A DNA stretch of 57,697 nucleotides. Origin: Candidatus Kuenenia stuttgartensis. GTDB taxonomy: Bacteria; Planctomycetota; Planctomycetia; Pirellulales; UBA1268. This document shows, piece by piece, positions 1 through 9,592 of this stretch. Position numbers and translations under genes: made by a program. The stretch lies in contig CAMCQY010000007.1 in assembly GCA_945877135.1 (NCBI GenBank), positions 1 to 57,697 of the forward strand. Direction: 5' to 3'. The number at the start of each line of letters is the position of its first letter. The first letter of the stretch is position 1. The notes under the pieces were generated by a model that searched no databases, was not told the origin of the DNA, and worked only from the letters and a program-made list of their open reading frames with translations.

Positions 1-654
<654 letters not shown>

Positions 655-1965
655 ATGGTGCACGACACTTCTGCCACGTCCGTGACCCAGGCCAGTGAAG
701 CGTCGACCGCCACACGTCGCGCCTTTCTCAAGACTGCAGGCGTCGCCGCCGGAGCCACGATCGCCGCCCCATACGTCATCACCTCCAAGGCCCTCGGCGA
801 TGCCACGACTCCACCGGCCAGCGACCGGATCGTGATGGGCGGCATCGGCGTCGGCAACCAGGGTACAAGCGATCAGAATGCTTTTCTCGGTCGACCCGAC
901 GTGCAGTACGTGGCCGTCTGCGACGTGCAGAAGTCCAAGCGAGAGGGCGGCAAGGGCCGGGTCGATGGCAAGTATGGCAACAGCGACTGCGCCGCGTATC
1001 TCGATTTTCGGGAACTGCTCGCTCGCGATGACATCGACGCCGTGCACATAGCCACACCCGATCACTGGCATTCGATCATGACGATCGCCGCCTGCCGCGC
1101 GGGAAAGGACATCTACTTGCAGAAGCCAGAGACGCTGACTCTGCGGGAAGGCCCGCTGATGGTCGCCGCGGCCCGGCGCTACGGCCGCGTCGTCTCCGGC
1201 GGCAGCCAGCGTGTGCTCGATGATTACCGGGACATCGTCAATCCCATCTGGGCCGGCGAACTCGGTGCGATCACGTCGGCCGACGTCAGCGTCGGTGGTC
1301 CTTCGCAACTCTGCTTTCTGCCTGCGCAGGAGACGCCCCCGGACGTCGACTGGGATCTCTGGCTCGGCCCAGCTCCGTGGGAGCCCTACAACGCCGGTCG
1401 CATCGACGGCAACTTCGGCACCGGTGGCAACAGCTGGAGGTCATACCTCGATTATTCGGGCGGCAGCCTCACCGACTGGGGCGCCCATCACTTCGGTGGC
1501 ACGATCTTCGCGTGCGATCTCCGTGAACTGCAGCCCTCGAAAGTGACCTATCACGCGGCCTCATCAGACGGCAAGGAACCGGCTTATGTGACCGCGACCT
1601 ACCCCAACGGCGTCGAGCTTCACCACAGCCGGCCGGCGCACCTTCGGCCCAAGGCCCCCCTGGTCGGCGGCCGTGGGGCGATCCAGATCGTCGGCGACGG
1701 CCAGCGGCGTCCGCCCAAGCCGGTGCCGGCCTACAAGGGCACCGGGGGTATCTACGGCGACTTCATCGAATGCGTGAAGACCCGCGAGCGGCCCTTCCGA
1801 GACATCGAACTCGCGGTCAATACGATGACCTGCCCCCACATGATCGGCATCGCCTACCGGCTCCAGCGGTCTTTGAACTGGGACGTTGCGGCGCAGCAGT
1901 TCACGGGTGACGAAGAGGCCAACCGCCTCTGCGATCGAGCCCGCCGCGAGCCATGGATTCTCTGA
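655..1965 (+). CDS. Gfo/Idh/MocA family oxidoreductase with Tat signal
   Basis: This 436-residue protein starts with a Tat signal (RRAFLKTAG, then a hydrophobic stretch ending near APYVITSKALG), so it is exported folded with its cofactor. A Rossmann glycine motif (GGIGVGNQG) follows, then the LQKPE segment that carries the family's active-site lysine, and the C-terminal dehydrogenase fold. The family oxidises or reduces sugars and inositols with NAD(P); the substrate cannot be read from sequence. The ATG at 655 is preferred over the ATG at 646 because GGAGG at 641-645 sits 9 nt before it, whereas 646 directly abuts that site. Genes encoding HEAT-repeat proteins follow on the same strand. Confidence 0.9.
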   Translation: MVHDTSATSVTQASEASTATRRAFLKTAGVAAGATIAAPYVITSKALGDATTPPASDRIVMGGIGVGNQGTSDQNAFLGRPDVQYVAVCDVQKSKREGGKGRVDGKYGNSDCAAYLDFRELLARDDIDAVHIATPDHWHSIMTIAACRAGKDIYLQKPETLTLREGPLMVAAARRYGRVVSGGSQRVLDDYRDIVNPIWAGELGAITSADVSVGGPSQLCFLPAQETPPDVDWDLWLGPAPWEPYNAGRIDGNFGTGGNSWRSYLDYSGGSLTDWGAHHFGGTIFACDLRELQPSKVTYHAASSDGKEPAYVTATYPNGVELHHSRPAHLRPKAPLVGGRGAIQIVGDGQRRPPKPVPAYKGTGGIYGDFIECVKTRERPFRDIELAVNTMTCPHMIGIAYRLQRSLNWDVAAQQFTGDEEANRLCDRARREPWIL

Positions 1966-2067
1966 ACAACCCCGTAACCACCTAGGGCGTGGCGGCCGTG
2001 CCGATGGCGTGCCCGCTCCCTTCGCGTCCCATTCCGTTTCGTCCTCCCTCTCTCCGCGAGCCTGAAC

Positions 2068-2814
2068 ATGGCCTACGATCCCGCCAGCCTCGACAAGCCG
2101 TTTGATGTCCTGAGGGCCTTCGACTGGGGCGGTGATGCCTCCGCCTTCCAGCCGATCGACGCTGCCGTCGTGGCCGCTCATGCCGACCCTGCCGCACGGG
2201 CCGACCTCGAGAAGCGTCTGGCCGCACTGCTTGGCAAGGGCACTTCCCGCGCAGCAAAAGAATATGTCTGCCGCAAACTGTCGCTGATCGGCACCGCTGC
2301 CTCCGTACCAAGCCTGGCCGCACTGCTGCCCGAGAAGGACCATTCGCACATGGCGAGATTCGCGCTCGAGCGAATCAACGTTCCCGAGGCAGCCGAGGCG
2401 TTGCGGAAGGCGCTCGGAACCGTGCACGGTGACCTCACGATCGGCATGATCTCGTCCCTGGCGGGCCGTGGCGATGCCGCCTCCGTGCCCGCGATCGCCG
2501 CGTTCCTCTCGGGCGAATCGAAGACGGCGGTTGCCGCGGCCGACGCGCTCGGAAGCCTTCATACTCCCGAGGCGTGTCAGGCTCTGGCGGCCGCGGGTGG
2601 CGTCACCGACAAGGCCGCTGCCGCCGCCATCGCCGATGCCCGCTTGGCCTGCGCCGAGTCGCTTCTGCGGCAGGGGAAGCGTGCCGAGGCCAAGGCGATC
2701 TACACGTCCCTCGCCGACGCGGCGGCTGCCGGCACCACGCCGACAGCGAAGGCCACGCGACTGGCTGCCGCCCGGGGCATCCTCGCCTGCCTCGACACGA
2801 GCACGACTTCCTGA
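2068..2814 (+). CDS. HEAT-repeat protein, cytoplasmic
   Basis: This 248-residue protein has no signal peptide and is built of alanine/leucine-rich helical pairs of HEAT/PBS-lyase type (for example AAVPSLAALL-like and DAASVPAIAAFL segments) across residues 40-180, with a helical TPR-like tail. It lies 102 bp downstream of the oxidoreductase on the same strand and is likely cotranscribed. HEAT arrays usually act as protein-binding scaffolds. No catalytic motif is visible, and no clear ribosome site precedes the ATG, so the start is moderately sure. Confidence 0.75.
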   Translation: MAYDPASLDKPFDVLRAFDWGGDASAFQPIDAAVVAAHADPAARADLEKRLAALLGKGTSRAAKEYVCRKLSLIGTAASVPSLAALLPEKDHSHMARFALERINVPEAAEALRKALGTVHGDLTIGMISSLAGRGDAASVPAIAAFLSGESKTAVAAADALGSLHTPEACQALAAAGGVTDKAAAAAIADARLACAESLLRQGKRAEAKAIYTSLADAAAAGTTPTAKATRLAAARGILACLDTSTTS

Positions 2815-2900
2815 GCGACATCACCTTCTTCCATGCAGAAGGCCCTGACGTTGGCCTTCTGGCACGAGCTATCTGGCAGACGACTTCTGGAGCTTTGACC

Positions 2901-4322
2901 ATGCGATTCACTATCCCACGCTTGTGCCGCGGCATCGCTCTGACATGGGCGGTCCTCGCCGGGCTTTCCTGCGGCCTGCAACCGGCGGCGGCGGCGGAGG
3001 CCGCGGTGCCACAGGATGCCGTGCAGATGACGATCGATTTCCTCGGGAAGGATGACCAGGCCTTCCGCGCGATTGGCCTCGACCGCGTCCGCTACGGCCT
3101 GAAGGGTGAGGCGGTCACCGTGCAACTTGCCGGACTGCTCTCCAAGCTGGCCCCGGCCCGTCAGGTGGAACTCACCGCGGCCCTGGCCGACCGCGGCGAT
3201 CGCGCGGCGGTGCCGGCGGTGCTCGCCCTGCTCCTGGCATCCAAGGAGCCCGCAGTACGGGCAGCGGCGATCAGCGGCCTGGGCGCCCTCGGCAGCAGTG
3301 CAGAGATCGCCGTCCTGAAGGCATCGCTGACAGCTGCCGACCCTGAAAAGGCGGCCGCGCGGCGGGCCCTGACGGTGCTCCGCGGCAACGACGTGACAGC
3401 TCTCATCACGGAGGCGGCCAAGTTCGGTGACTCAGGTCTGCGTCCGACGTTCATCGACATTCTCGCCGATCGTCGGGCCATCACCGCACTGCCCGACCTT
3501 CTCGCGGCGGCCGTTGACGGTGATCCGGCAGTCCGAACGTCCGCGATGCGGGCACTGGCGAAATTCGGTGGTCCCGAACAGGTCTCGGGGATGGTGCAGG
3601 GCGTGCTCAAGGCGGCAGCCGGCGGCGAACGTGACGAGGCAGAGCGGGCCCTGGTGACGGTCTGCACGCAGAATCCGGGCAAGGACAAGGCGGCAGAGGC
3701 TCTTCTGACGCAGTTCAAGGCGGCCGACGAGACCGCCCAGGAAACGCTCCTGACCGTGCTGGCTCGCGTCGGCGGCACCGGCGCAATCGCCATCATCGAC
3801 GGGCTCATCGCCGACACCAACGTGGCCAAGCGAAAACTCGGGCTCACGGCACTGACGAAGTGGCCCGATGCCACCGTGTCGCAGCGGCTGCTCGACCTGC
3901 TCCGCACGTCGCAGGATCAGGCCGAACGCGACCAAATGCTGGGCACCCTGATTCGTATCGCTCCCCTCCCCGACAACAAGCTCAACGACAAGCAGAAACT
4001 GGAACTGCTCGAAAAGACAATGTCGCTGTGCAAGCGGGACGAGGATCGCCGCCGTGTGCTGGAGCGGGCCAACGCCATCCGGACGATCGAAACGCTGCGG
4101 TTCGTCGTGCCCTACCTCGACGACCCGAATCTCGCAGAGCCCGCCTGCCTGAGCGTGGTGGAACTCGCACACCATCGCAACATCCGCGACGCCAACAAGG
4201 ATGAGTTCACGAAGGCTCTCGACAAGGTGCTGGGAACGACCAAAAACGAAGAACTTATCGACCGGGCCGAACGCTACAAGCAGGGCCAGACCTGGGAGCG
4301 AAAGAAACCCGCCAAGAGCTAG
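2901..4322 (+). CDS. Exported HEAT-repeat protein
   Basis: This 473-residue protein has a signal peptide (MRFTIPRLCRG, hydrophobic core, cleavage near AAAAEA), so it is predicted outside the cytoplasm. The mature part is a series of HEAT-like helical repeats (for example AVPAVLALLLASKEPAVRAA and ALPDLLAAAVDGDPAVRTSA) over about residues 60-330, followed by a charged helical C-terminus. The start at 2901 is chosen because a long frame upstream lacks protein-like sequence while GGAG lies 8 nt before this ATG. It follows the cytoplasmic HEAT protein by 86 bp and probably belongs to the same unit. The function is unknown; binding of the oxidoreductase or its substrate complex is a guess from context. 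Confidence 0.8.
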   Translation: MRFTIPRLCRGIALTWAVLAGLSCGLQPAAAAEAAVPQDAVQMTIDFLGKDDQAFRAIGLDRVRYGLKGEAVTVQLAGLLSKLAPARQVELTAALADRGDRAAVPAVLALLLASKEPAVRAAAISGLGALGSSAEIAVLKASLTAADPEKAAARRALTVLRGNDVTALITEAAKFGDSGLRPTFIDILADRRAITALPDLLAAAVDGDPAVRTSAMRALAKFGGPEQVSGMVQGVLKAAAGGERDEAERALVTVCTQNPGKDKAAEALLTQFKAADETAQETLLTVLARVGGTGAIAIIDGLIADTNVAKRKLGLTALTKWPDATVSQRLLDLLRTSQDQAERDQMLGTLIRIAPLPDNKLNDKQKLELLEKTMSLCKRDEDRRRVLERANAIRTIETLRFVVPYLDDPNLAEPACLSVVELAHHRNIRDANKDEFTKALDKVLGTTKNEELIDRAERYKQGQTWERKKPAKS

Positions 4323-4330
4323 TGGGCTGG

Positions 4331-5875
4331 TCACTTGCGAAACATGGCACCGTCGAGGCCATGGGATTTCATCAGCCGATAGAGTGTGCCGCGGGGGAGG
4401 CGGGCGTCGCGGGCGGCCGCCGACACATCACCCGCGTGACGCGAGAGCAAATCATTGAGGTACTGCTTCTCGAACCGCGCGACATGTTCGGCACGCTGCG
4501 CAAAATAGCCTGACGCGGCGGTCGTGCGGCCGGCAGCCACCACCACCTCGTCGGGGAGATCATCCACACCGGCCACGGATGACTGCGTCATGGCGATCGC
4601 CCGCCGGACCACGTTCTGCAGTTCGCGGACATTCCCGGGCCAGTGGTAGCTGCGCAGCACCTGATAGACGTCCGTGGAGAGCCCATTGATCCGCCGGCCC
4701 ATTTCCTGTGCGGCGCGGTTTGCAAAGAATTCGGCCAGCAGACCGATGTCGTCTCCACGAAGACGGAGTGGTGGCAGATCGATCCGCACGACGTTGATCC
4801 GGTAGAGCAGGTCGCGACGAAACTCTCCTCGCTCCACCATCTGCTCGACATTTCTCGATGTCGCAGCAACGACCCGCACATCGACCGCGTTTTCAAGCCT
4901 TGCCCCCACGCGCCGCACCCGCCGTTCCTGCAGCACCCGCAAGAGCTTCGCCTGCAGCGGCAAAGGGAGTTCACCAAACTCGTCGAGAAACAGGGTGCCG
5001 CCATCGGCGAATTCGACCAGCCCCATCCGCCTGGCATCGGCTCCGGTGAAGGCGCCCCGCTCGTGGCCAAACAGTTCGCTCTCCATGAGGGCATCGGGAA
5101 TCGCACCGCAGTCCACGGGCACGAACGGACCGGCGTTGCGGCGGCTCCTCGAATGGATCGCGCGGGCGACGAGTTCCTTGCCCGTGCCGGTCTCGCCCGT
5201 CACCAGCACATCCACGGAGCTGGTCGCAATCCGGTCGATGATGGAATAGACCTGACGCATTGCGGGGCTTTCGCCCAGAAAACCGTCGAACGAATAGGGC
5301 CGCTCCACCGCGCGACGGAGCACCTCCTCGGCCGCCTTCCGCCGCGCTGCCGTCAACAGCCGCGCCAGAGCGGCTTCGAGTTCAGCCTCGGCGCGGGCGA
5401 TGTCGAGGTAATCCCCCGCGCCTGCCTGCAGGCAGGCCCGCGCCGTGTCGATGTTCGGCCGCGTGTCGATCACCACCATCGGGAGTTGGGGGTCGGCATT
5501 CCTGAGGGCTGCATGGAGAACGTCAGCCGCCGCCCCCACCCGGGCGGTCACGACCCCCAGATCCCAGGAGTCGCGGGAGAGCGTGCCGATCGCCACATCA
5601 AGCGATTGTTCAACCCGCACTTCGAACGGCTGCAGGCGGGCCGTGAGTGTGGCGTAGGGCAGCCCCTTGCTGCCCTCGGAATCGACGATGAGGATGCGGG
5701 GCTGCTGCACGGGAAGGCTCGGGCGGGCGTGGCTGACAACGAAGGATCGACGTCGAGACGTTCCGCCGCGGTGCTGGCCGCCTGCCCGCGGCCGCGAAAC
5801 GCCTGCGAGAACGGCAGAGTATGCAGCCCCGTTGGCCAGGCGGCAACTCGCCGCAGGGGGAGGCGGCTGGTACAT
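4331..5875 (-). CDS. Sigma-54-dependent response-regulator-like activator (NtrC family)
   Basis: The protein has an N-terminal receiver-like domain (about residues 58-180), an AAA+ domain with Walker A GETGTGKE, the sigma-54-contact loop GAFTGA and a Walker B region LFLDEFGELP, and a C-terminal Fis-type HTH (DVSAAARDARLPRGTLYRLM). It should remodel the sigma-54 closed complex at -24/-12 promoters. The receiver begins ILIVDSEG instead of ILIVDDE, and where the phosphorylated Asp is expected the sequence reads WDLGVVTARV, so conventional phosphorylation is unlikely. The ATG at 5875 is the only canonical start I find; it has no well-spaced ribosome site, and the first ~55 residues are low-complexity, so the true start may lie downstream at a rare codon. 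Its stop is 8 bp from the converging HEAT gene. Confidence 0.85.
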   Translation of the reverse strand: MYQPPPPAASCRLANGAAYSAVLAGVSRPRAGGQHRGGTSRRRSFVVSHARPSLPVQQPRILIVDSEGSKGLPYATLTARLQPFEVRVEQSLDVAIGTLSRDSWDLGVVTARVGAAADVLHAALRNADPQLPMVVIDTRPNIDTARACLQAGAGDYLDIARAEAELEAALARLLTAARRKAAEEVLRRAVERPYSFDGFLGESPAMRQVYSIIDRIATSSVDVLVTGETGTGKELVARAIHSRSRRNAGPFVPVDCGAIPDALMESELFGHERGAFTGADARRMGLVEFADGGTLFLDEFGELPLPLQAKLLRVLQERRVRRVGARLENAVDVRVVAATSRNVEQMVERGEFRRDLLYRINVVRIDLPPLRLRGDDIGLLAEFFANRAAQEMGRRINGLSTDVYQVLRSYHWPGNVRELQNVVRRAIAMTQSSVAGVDDLPDEVVVAAGRTTAASGYFAQRAEHVARFEKQYLNDLLSRHAGDVSAAARDARLPRGTLYRLMKSHGLDGAMFRK

Positions 5876-5919
5876 TGCCGGATTCGTTCGTGAGCCCGCC
5901 TCCAGGAGATCATCCAGCC

Positions 5920-8130
5920 ATGGCCATCGACCCCTATTCGCCCTGCCCGGGCGGCACAGGCAAAAAGATCAAGTTCTGCTGCTCTGAACTGATGGGCGAT
6001 CTCGAACAGATCGAACGTCTCACGGAAGGGCAGCAATACGCGGGGGCGCTGGCGGAGGTTGACAGGCTGACGCAACTGCATCCTGGGCGGGCCTGCCTGA
6101 TGGCCAACCGCACCCGCCTGCAACTGGCAACCAAACAGTTTCCCGAGGCCGCGGCGGGGAGTGCCGCGTTTCTCGAGGCCTGTCCCGACAATCCCGTCGC
6201 GCTGGGACTGGCCGCGGTGACAGAGGCCATCGTGGGCCACATGCAGGAGGCCATGTCCCTGTTCGATCAGGCTCGCGACAAGGCCCGTGAGACCGGCGAA
6301 GGGGAGGTGCCACGCGACCTGATTCGGACAGCCCAAACGCTCGTGCAGGCCGCCGCGCAGACAGGCCATCCCGGGTGCGCCCAAGGCATTGTCGAATGGC
6401 TGATCGATAAATCGCTGGGCACCGAGGAAGAGCGGCAGGTGATGGCATCGATTGTGGGCTCGGCCGGCGTGCCTCCGGCCCTGCGCACCAAGGTGTCATT
6501 TGAGCCAGCGCCGGCCGACTCGCCCTACCGTTTCGAGTTTGAAGCGGCGTTGAAGGCCGCCGCCGATTGGCGGCTTTCCAAGGCCCTGTCCACCTTCCGC
6601 AGCCTCAAGCAGGTCGCCGGCGAGAGCCCGGCACTCTTCACCAACATAGCCATCCTCTGCGAGATGCTGAGCCGTCCTTACGAGTCTTCTGAGGCGTGGC
6701 TGGCCGTTGCCCGGCTTCGGGCCGGCACGCCCGATGATGCCGTCGAGGCGACCGGCCGGGCGATCGCGATGGAGACCGAGGCCGACCCAGATCGCTCGCC
6801 GGTGGTGAAGATCTCGAGCATCATCGCCCCACTGCCGACAATCGGCGGTGAGGCCGCCGGCGGTGGGATCGAACTCCTCGAGGACAAGCTTCGCCACGAC
6901 GGTCGCTACGATGTCTCGACGTTCGACCGCTCTGCCTGGGTATCGCGGGGGGCGGCTCCGCCGCACTCGGTGTGGCGGGTCTATGCTCCGTCAGAAAGCG
7001 GACAGCCCGACCGCCTGCTGGCATCGCTGATGATCTTCGGCCGGCAGACAGACCGTGACCCCGAGGCCGTGCTGCAGGGTTTTGAGCCCGATGTCGCAGA
7101 GGCAAAACCGCTGGTGGAGCACCTGCTCGGCTGCACGTTCGCCCCGCCGGTGGAGATGGGCCGCGGCCGGCTGCCAACCACCTCGCCCACCGTCTGGCTG
7201 CAGAACACGCAGTACCGCGTGAAACCTGCGGAGCTATCGAAGGAGCCAACGGCTGCCGATGGTCCCTCGATGGTTGATCGCCTGCTCTCCCGGCAGCGGC
7301 ATGCGGTCTGGGATCGCTTTCTGGCAGTCTGGCCCGACACACCTCTTCCCGAACTGCTGGGCAAGACGCCTCGTCAGGCCGCTGCCGAGACGGGTAAGGA
7401 ACCAGCCCTGCGGGTCGAGGCGATGATCAGCGAGGGCGAGGCGGCCTCCCGCCAGCCCGAGGCCTCCGCTGCGTGGACGGCTGTGCGTGGAAAGCTGGGG
7501 CTCCCGGCACCGGCGTCGATCCACTCGGCCCATCCACTCGAGGAGGTGCCGCCCCTTCGGTGGCACCGCGTCGAACTCGATGGGATTGCCATCGACGAGC
7601 TGCGGATACTCTTCCTGACATCGCTTGACGCCGGCTTCGATCTGGCAGCCGCGCGAGCGGCGCGGGCGATCGTGGCACGGCCCGATGCCGAACCCCAGGA
7701 CCGCTGGGAAGCCTATGGCCTGCTCGAGGATCGGGCTGAGACCAGCCTCGAGAAACTGGAGATCATCGGCAAGCTCCGCGAACTCGCCAAGACGCTCGGC
7801 GCCAACGACGGCATGCTCGATGTCGCCGAATTGCGAGTGCGGCTTTCGCGGGCCGACGAGCCAGGCATCATGAGACTGCTCAATCACTTGCAGCGGGATC
7901 ATGCCCGCGACCAAAAGGTGATCGCGGCGCTCGCGGAGGTGCTTGGAGAGGCGGGTGTTGATCTCGCGGCGTTGGCAGCCCAGTCGGCTGCAGCGGGCCA
8001 GATGCCCGGCGGCGGGCTGCCGATTGGAGGCGGACAGCAACCGGCTGCCGACTCCGGACGCATTTGGACTCCTGGCGGCGAACAGGGGGGTGGCGCTGGA
8101 GAGAAGAAGTCGCTCTGGACCCCGGGCTGA
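5920..8130 (+). CDS. SEC-C motif, TPR-like large protein
   Basis: This 736-residue protein starts MAIDPYSPCPGGTGKKIKFCC, a SEC-C zinc-binding motif (the metal-binding tail known from SecA) placed here at the N-terminus with CPGGTGKK instead of the usual CPCGSGKK. Helical TPR-like segments follow (EALAEVDRLTQLHPGRA-type, residues 25-110), then long alpha-helical regions and a glycine-rich tail. AGGAG lies 12 nt before the ATG. It diverges from the sigma-54 activator with 44 bp between starts. SEC-C motifs often mediate ribosome or SecB contacts, but the role of this protein is unknown. Confidence 0.75.
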   Translation: MAIDPYSPCPGGTGKKIKFCCSELMGDLEQIERLTEGQQYAGALAEVDRLTQLHPGRACLMANRTRLQLATKQFPEAAAGSAAFLEACPDNPVALGLAAVTEAIVGHMQEAMSLFDQARDKARETGEGEVPRDLIRTAQTLVQAAAQTGHPGCAQGIVEWLIDKSLGTEEERQVMASIVGSAGVPPALRTKVSFEPAPADSPYRFEFEAALKAAADWRLSKALSTFRSLKQVAGESPALFTNIAILCEMLSRPYESSEAWLAVARLRAGTPDDAVEATGRAIAMETEADPDRSPVVKISSIIAPLPTIGGEAAGGGIELLEDKLRHDGRYDVSTFDRSAWVSRGAAPPHSVWRVYAPSESGQPDRLLASLMIFGRQTDRDPEAVLQGFEPDVAEAKPLVEHLLGCTFAPPVEMGRGRLPTTSPTVWLQNTQYRVKPAELSKEPTAADGPSMVDRLLSRQRHAVWDRFLAVWPDTPLPELLGKTPRQAAAETGKEPALRVEAMISEGEAASRQPEASAAWTAVRGKLGLPAPASIHSAHPLEEVPPLRWHRVELDGIAIDELRILFLTSLDAGFDLAAARAARAIVARPDAEPQDRWEAYGLLEDRAETSLEKLEIIGKLRELAKTLGANDGMLDVAELRVRLSRADEPGIMRLLNHLQRDHARDQKVIAALAEVLGEAGVDLAALAAQSAAAGQMPGGGLPIGGGQQPAADSGRIWTPGGEQGGGAGEKKSLWTPG

Positions 8131-8143
8131 GGTCACGCGCGTC

Positions 8144-9280
8144 ATGCACATGGGCAGCCCCGAGGATGCGTTCGACGAACAGCTGATGCGGCGGGCGATC
8201 GCCCTGGCCCGCCGCGGCGAGGGACATGTCGAGCCCAATCCGATGGTGGCCGCGGTGATCGCCGTGGCATCTGGCGACGGCTCTGGTGGCGATATCATCG
8301 CCGAGGGTTGGCACGCCTCCTTTGGAGGCCCGCACGCGGAGGTGGCTGCGCTCTCGGCCGCTGGCGCTGCGGCCCGCGGCGGCACGCTCGCCGTCACCCT
8401 CGAGCCCTGCTGCCACTACGGCAAGACGCCCCCCTGCACGACGGCGATCATCGCGGCCGGCATCAGCCGGGTGGTCGTGGGCACGCGGGATCCTTTTCCT
8501 GCGGTGAATGGCGGCGGCATCGACGAACTCAGGCGTGCCGGCATCGAGGTGCGGGTGGGTGTCTGCGAGACGGAGGCCCGACGGCTGATCGCCCCCTTCC
8601 GCAGACTGGTGGAGCAGCAGCGGCCGTGGCTGATCGCAAAGTGGGCCATGAGTCTCGACGGCCGCGTGGCAACCGCCGACGGCGAGAGCCGCTGGATCTC
8701 ATCGGATGCCTCCAGGGAAATCGTGCACCAGCTCCGCGGGCGAATGGATGGCATCGTCTGCGGCATCGGCACGGCGCTGGCCGACGATCCGCTCCTGACG
8801 GCAAGGCCCGCGGGGCCGCGACGGCCGTTGCGGATCGTGCTCGACAGCATGGCCCGTCTGCCACTGGATAGCCGTCTCGTGCGGACGGCCCGCGAGGTGC
8901 CGCTGCTGGTGGCCACCGGCCCCACCGCTCCTGCCGACCGCCTCCGGCAGCTTCGAGCAGCCGGCTGCGAGATCTGGCAGTCAGCTGCAGCGGATCATCG
9001 CGAGCGACTGCGGCAACTGCTCGTGGAACTGGGATCACGGCGGCTCACGAACGTGCTCGTCGAAGGCGGCCCCACGGTACTGGGAAGCCTGGCAGATGCG
9101 CAGGCCATCGACGAGGTCTGGGCCTTCATCGCCCCGACGATTATCGGCGGCGCAGCATCGCCATCCCCGATCGCCGGCGCAGGAATCGCGGCACTTGCGT
9201 CCGCCGCATCAATCGATGTCGAACACGTGGATCACCCCGGCGGCGACCTCCTCGTGCGGGGCGTCGTGCGCCGAGCCTGA
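8144..9280 (+). CDS. ribD: Bifunctional riboflavin biosynthesis deaminase/reductase RibD
   Basis: This 378-residue protein catalyses deamination of the pyrimidine GTP-cyclohydrolase product and then NADPH reduction of the ribosyl group in riboflavin synthesis. The N-terminal deaminase shows the zinc site HAEVAAL and the pair in EPCCHYGKTPPC; the C-terminal reductase starts near AKWAMSLDGR and contains the VEGGPTVLGSL NADPH-binding segment. Length agrees with full RibD. A TGAGG ribosome site (overlapping the stop of the gene before) is 11 nt from the ATG at 8144; an in-frame ATG at 8150 is possible. No other riboflavin genes lie nearby. Confidence 0.95.
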   Translation: MHMGSPEDAFDEQLMRRAIALARRGEGHVEPNPMVAAVIAVASGDGSGGDIIAEGWHASFGGPHAEVAALSAAGAAARGGTLAVTLEPCCHYGKTPPCTTAIIAAGISRVVVGTRDPFPAVNGGGIDELRRAGIEVRVGVCETEARRLIAPFRRLVEQQRPWLIAKWAMSLDGRVATADGESRWISSDASREIVHQLRGRMDGIVCGIGTALADDPLLTARPAGPRRPLRIVLDSMARLPLDSRLVRTAREVPLLVATGPTAPADRLRQLRAAGCEIWQSAAADHRERLRQLLVELGSRRLTNVLVEGGPTVLGSLADAQAIDEVWAFIAPTIIGGAASPSPIAGAGIAALASAASIDVEHVDHPGGDLLVRGVVRRA

Positions 9281-9298
9281 GCATGCAACCCGCAGTTC

Positions 9299-9355
9299 GG
9301 GGCTGCCCATGCCCCGTCGCCGGACGTTCGCTACGGCCATCCATGGCCTTCGCTT
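9299..9355 (-). repeat. Truncated copy of family B element
   Basis: This 57-bp segment, beginning with the terminal repeat GGGGCTGCCCATG, matches the reverse complement of the right end of the intact element at 15914-16054 with one substitution and one 2-bp insertion, then the similarity stops. It lies in the convergent spacer between ribD and the gene ending at 9593. The remaining bases to 9592 show nothing I recognise. Confidence 0.75.
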
Positions 9356-9592
9356 GGAACACTGAGCACGTTGAAAACGCGCCCACACGACTCCAGATGC
9401 TGAGGAGCCGGTCGGAGGCACGCGCAGGAGCCGGTGAATTCTGCGACTCACGAGCGATTGAGGATTCGTCCAAGAGCCTCCCGTAGCAGAATCCGCCGGC
9501 GACGAGCATGCCGCAGCCGGCGAACCAATGCGGATGACTTCAATCGACGAATCTCGGGCACATGCCGCGCCAGCATGAAGGCAAAACCACCT

